NCBI GenBank assembly: GCA_005893295.1
Contig: VBOY01000071.1
Location: 1-46,582, forward strand
Direction of reading: 5' to 3'
Source of the DNA: Candidatus Eiseniibacteriota bacterium
Lineage (GTDB): Bacteria; Eisenbacteria; RBG-16-71-46
Length of the DNA: 46,582 nucleotides
Shown: in pieces, positions 46,301 through 46,582 of the stretch
Layout: each line of letters starts with the position of its first letter
How positions within the stretch are numbered: the first letter of the stretch is position 1
Notes under the pieces: generated by a model
The model's input: the letters and a program-made list of their open reading frames with translations, nothing else
What the model was told of the DNA's origin: nothing
Databases searched by the model: none
Made by a program: the position numbers and the translations under genes

Positions 46301-46582
46301 ACGGCGCAGGCCCGTGCCCACCTCCCCGATGCCGCCGCGCCGCTCCCAGCCCGGTGGCACGGCGCGGTCCACCAGCGCTTCGCGCGGCAGGCCGGGCTCG
46401 TTCCGGCCGCGCTCGCCGTCGAGGACCCGCAGGGGGCGTGGACCTACGGCGAGCTCGAGGCACGGGCGAGCCAACTGGCCCGCTGGCTGCTCGATCATGG
46501 AGTCCGCCGGGGCGACGCCGTCGCGGTCCTGGCGCACCGGAGCGCGCCCGTCGTCTGGGCCATGCTCGGCGTGCTGAAGGCG
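37346..46582 (+). CDS. NRPS G: C-A(Leu)+nMT-PCP-C-A(Pro-like)-PCP-C-A..., 3' partial
   Basis: ATG 37346 overlaps the end of NRPS F by 11 nt. The frame stays open to the right edge (3079 codons), checked at several conserved motifs. The N-terminus (LSPSKQALLEEMLRGKRA) is docking-like. C8 (HHIVSDGWS); A8 with code D-A-W-F-L-G-N-V-V-K, the classic Leu code if FLPTP is aligned as in other Leu domains. A8 carries an N-methyltransferase, and its A3 core reads TSGSTGEPNG, with Asn for the usual Lys. PCP8 (Ser at 41654). C9 (HHIAADGWS); A9 with D-A-Q-L-V-A-H-V-A-K, 7/10 to Pro; PCP9 (Ser at 44822). C10 (HHIVTDGWS) and the first 80 or so residues of A10 (WTYGELEARASQLARW, MLGVLKA) reach the edge. No release domain is visible. 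Confidence 0.95.
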   Translation, partial: MSPDAAPRRAGLSPSKQALLEEMLRGKRANAAPVIPRRHPAGAPPLSFAQQRLWFIHQIDPSSPAYNVPTALRFRGALDPALLQRCLGEVVRRHESLRTRFEVQNGAPIQVVDPGGRVDPDRIDLSHLPGPDREAAIRRLADDEAAAPFDLARGPLLRARLARLAPDDHVFFLTLHHIVSDGWSMGVLVREVAALYEAFAAGRPSPLPELTIQYSDFAAWQREALSGERLECELAYWREILTPLPPPLELPADRPRPPVQTFRGGVERVAVPEEVANALRVLAREEGATLFMALLAAFDALLARLTGQADITLGTGIANRTLPEIEPLIGFFVNALVLRVSCEGDPSFVELLRRVRETTLGAFAHQDLPFERLVEELQPARDLGRNPIFQIAFALQNAPAGAFELPGLSIDPVSSETGATRFDLEFHLWEETGGGLDGFLFYSADLFDATTVRRMAERYRTLLASVAQDPRRRLSELRVAAGDELEVATQVLSRGEVLPVPPCPVYELFDERAAQTPEAPALEQGRRQVTYGRLAATSRRLAARLRRVGVGRGSRIAVLADRSSEQVTAVLAVAKAGAAYVPLDPAHPDGRLATLLDRSGACAVLAPESLAARAARLGPKVIGLDDPAPSEEEAACPRCSAAPADLAYVIFTSGSTGEPNGVEVTHANLAALVAWHRATFALTEADRTTLIAGVGFDASVWELWPALASGACLLIPDDPTRLDPAGLRDWLVGHGATVSFLPTPLAEPVLDLDWPQECALRMLLTGGDRLHALGARRLPFRVVNNYGPTETTVVATSGEVDSGAWHGAPSLGRPVANARTCVLDAALRPVPVGVAGELFVGGAGVARGYAGRPDRTAERFLPDPYADAPGARLYRTGDRARQLADGRIEFLGRLDAQVKVRGHRIEPGEVEAVLAAHPAVGAAAVVPRRESGETRLVAYVAPRRAAGDRARWEAEHIARWRDLYDETYGRTSERHDPSFNIAGWNSSYTGEPLPVEEMREWRDRTVDRVLGLTPRRVLEIGCGTGLLLTRIAPLCQRYVATDFSRVSLDLVRRATAGRKEFAHVELLQRGAEDFGGLEPGSFDTVILNSVVQYFPGAEYLRRVLEGAMRILSAGGSAFVGDVRDARLHRAFAASVALCNAPEGAAAEALARAERILANEEELLVCPQFFASLAARQPRGAWSEALVKRGRADNELTRFRYDAVLHVGSAAPVRPAAEVTWGESAPARLLELFRSGVERVVLRGVPNARVAGDVAAGRALRAGGKLADLQAILAGAAHPDDAAALGDASGYTGVAALSPEREDAFDVAFVRGRPGAVAPALPIPPSTDGAPLLRLTNAPWLATLAGSLVPELRELAGSRLPEVMVPSAIVVLDELPLTPSGKVDRRALPAPFGPPVGTAAAAAPRTPAEREVARVWEEVLGVDRVGAGDNFFDLGGHSLLATQVISRLRAVLGVEVPLRAVFEAPTVESLAAFLDASAAPARGGPIPRLDRGGPIPLSFAQQRLWFIDRLEPGLAAYNIPNALRLEGDLDVEALGRALSEILRRHEALRTRFVEGEAGPRQVVDPPSSVSLRAEDLASEPDPESAARRLVAEEAARPFDLGRGPVLRIRLLRLSAREHVLCLVVHHIAADGWSMGLLVRELGSLYEASVTHRDTVLPDPPIQYADWAAWQRAWLEGGELDRQLAYWRQALAGVEPLALPYDRARPAHPSYAGAALETSLDAGLVERITRLARCEGATLHMALLAAFAALLGRWSGQGDLAVGTPVAGRTRVETEKLVGFFVNTLAVRVRLDGRGLTYRELLRRVRDAALGAYAHQDVPFERVVEGIRPERDTSRNPLFQSMFALHNVPLGGLSLPGVAVRSFEIEPRTAQFDVEMSLFEGEGAISGRLHWSTDLFTAGTMERFAAHFLRLVRSAARDPDLAVHRASILPGREKRALLSGFNATARTFEIEPTLVGLFEAQADARSAAPALRAAGRDLSYAELDVRANRLARLLSGRGVGRGDRVGVCLERGVDLITAVIAALKAGAAIVPLDPTYPAERLAWMVEDARLAALVTTGALVGALPVAPGKAVLLDREAEVLARVDSSRPGLQTAPGDLAYVIYTSGSTGRPKGVAMPQGPLVNLAAWQRERSAALPLRRTLQYSSLSFDASFQEIFSTFAEGGTLVLVSEADRRDPAELLGVLSGERVERLFLPFVALQSLAETAEERPAPLCLREVVAAGEALRVTDPIRRFFGRLPGAVLDNHYGPTETHVATAERLEGDAGEWPELPSIGRPIGNARAYVLDAWLEPAPIGVAGEIYLGGEVLARGYLARSDLTAERFVPDPFATGARLYRTGDLGRVLADGRLEFLGRRDRQVKVRGYRVEPGEVEVALARCAGVRAAVVEARTLPGAGPRLVAYVVPEEGRRGGGRALRDELANSLPEHLVPSFFVEVEALPLTPSGKVDRRALPDPEPEAGPAVSDLSPLEALVADAFEETLGARRLGRDAHFFDLGGHSLLATRAVARLRRLAGVDVPLRALFDAPTVRGLAAVLATALRGGGVPSPRIPRARRGDRAPVSFQQERMWFLDRFEAGGSTFSITAALRLAGELDMAALERALGELARRHETLRTRFESEDGRPVQVVEPPRPAFLAPVDLTGAPDPERELRIRVEAEAAAPFDLARGPVWRALLLRLDPRLHALVMTLHHIVTDGWSMGVLVRELGALYEAASRGHGAAPPEPPIQYADYAIWQRRWLAGAELERQLAYWRRQLDGVPPLELPTDRPRLAAQSHAGARVRGRLDPDLTDRLRRLARAEGATLHMVLLAAYALILARWSGQDDFAVGMPVANRTHEETEGLIGFFVNTLALRVQPGGAGTTFRDLLARVRESALGAYAHQDVPFESLLGPLDAPRDLSRTPIFQVWFNLVNVPEEELRFGPLRTEPLGAEAVDAKFDLSLYAAEVEGAIDLDAVYSTDLFDAWRIQEFLDQLVLALRQVSEEPGRDLDDVSLVTAQARAHLPDAAAPLPARWHGAVHQRFARQAGLVPAALAVEDPQGAWTYGELEARASQLARWLLDHGVRRGDAVAVLAHRSAPVVWAMLGVLKA
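40192..40985 (+). other. N-methyltransferase domain embedded in A8
   Basis: About 265 residues sit between adenylation cores A8 and A10. They contain FNIAGWNSSYTGEP, the SAM motif VLEIGCGTGLLLTRI, YVATDFS and FDTVILNSVVQYFP. This is the usual NRPS nMT that methylates the amino group of the PCP-bound residue, here giving N-methyl-Leu if the A8 call holds. Confidence 0.92.

Noticed and set aside
1-46582. CRISPR arrays, tRNA/rRNA genes, riboswitches
   Set aside because: No regularly spaced repeats, no tRNA-like cloverleaf or rRNA sequence noticed; the few non-coding gaps are too short or lack such structure.

Overview
The window is a high-GC bacterial segment, roughly two thirds or more G+C by eye, with every credible gene on the + strand. 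It holds most of a large lipopeptide-type NRPS/PKS biosynthetic cluster. Both ends cut through genes, so it is a slice of a longer contig. There is no rRNA, tRNA, CRISPR array or transposase. Acidobacteriota, Myxococcota or a similar soil lineage rich in such clusters would fit, but nothing here fixes the taxon.

Left flank (1-3801). A 5'-truncated GT-C-like membrane glycosyltransferase (1-1488) is followed by a Crp/Fnr-family regulator (best start TTG 1706, end 2377). A perfect TGTGA-N6-TCACA operator (2622-2639) lies 39 nt before a Sfp/EntD-type 4'-phosphopantetheinyl transferase (2679-3341), which would activate the carrier proteins downstream. A 460-nt leader with a candidate promoter (3516-3544) precedes the first synthetase.

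Assembly line (3802 to the right edge), read 5' to 3'. NRPS A: FAAL-ACP / C-A(Orn-like)-PCP-E / C-A(Val)-PCP. NRPS B, broken by a frameshift near 17367: C-A(Gln-like)-PCP / C-A(Orn-like)-PCP / C-A(Pro-like)-PCP / C-A(Asp-like, with an embedded FkbM-type methyltransferase)-PCP. PKS C: KS-AT(malonyl)-degenerate KR-ACP, broken by an exact 99-bp duplication. Then come a luciferase-like flavin monooxygenase and a heme-oxygenase-like diiron-type oxidase. NRPS F is C-A(unassigned)-PCP. NRPS G is C-A(Leu)+N-methyltransferase-PCP / C-A(Pro-like)-PCP / C-A..., and it runs off the window. No thioesterase or release domain is visible, so termination lies outside.

By colinearity the predicted product is a fatty-acylated peptide: acyl - D-Orn-like - Val - Gln - Orn-like - Pro - Asp (probably O-methylated) - C2 ketide with unreduced beta-carbonyl - X - N-Me-Leu - Pro-like - ... 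. The substrate calls come from ten-residue codes read by eye and compared with codes recalled from memory.

The most unusual part is 25.9-34.0 kb. An FkbM methyltransferase sits inside an Asp-type A domain. A PKS module follows whose KR has lost its catalytic residues. Next to it are two stand-alone oxidases, one carrying the same N-terminal docking-like helix as the neighbouring NRPS subunits. Together they suggest an oxidative tailoring step on a carrier-bound beta-keto intermediate that I do not recognise from a described pathway. Two sequence breaks (about 17367 and 31316-31414) look like assembly errors or recent lesions and should be resolved before any expression or product claim.
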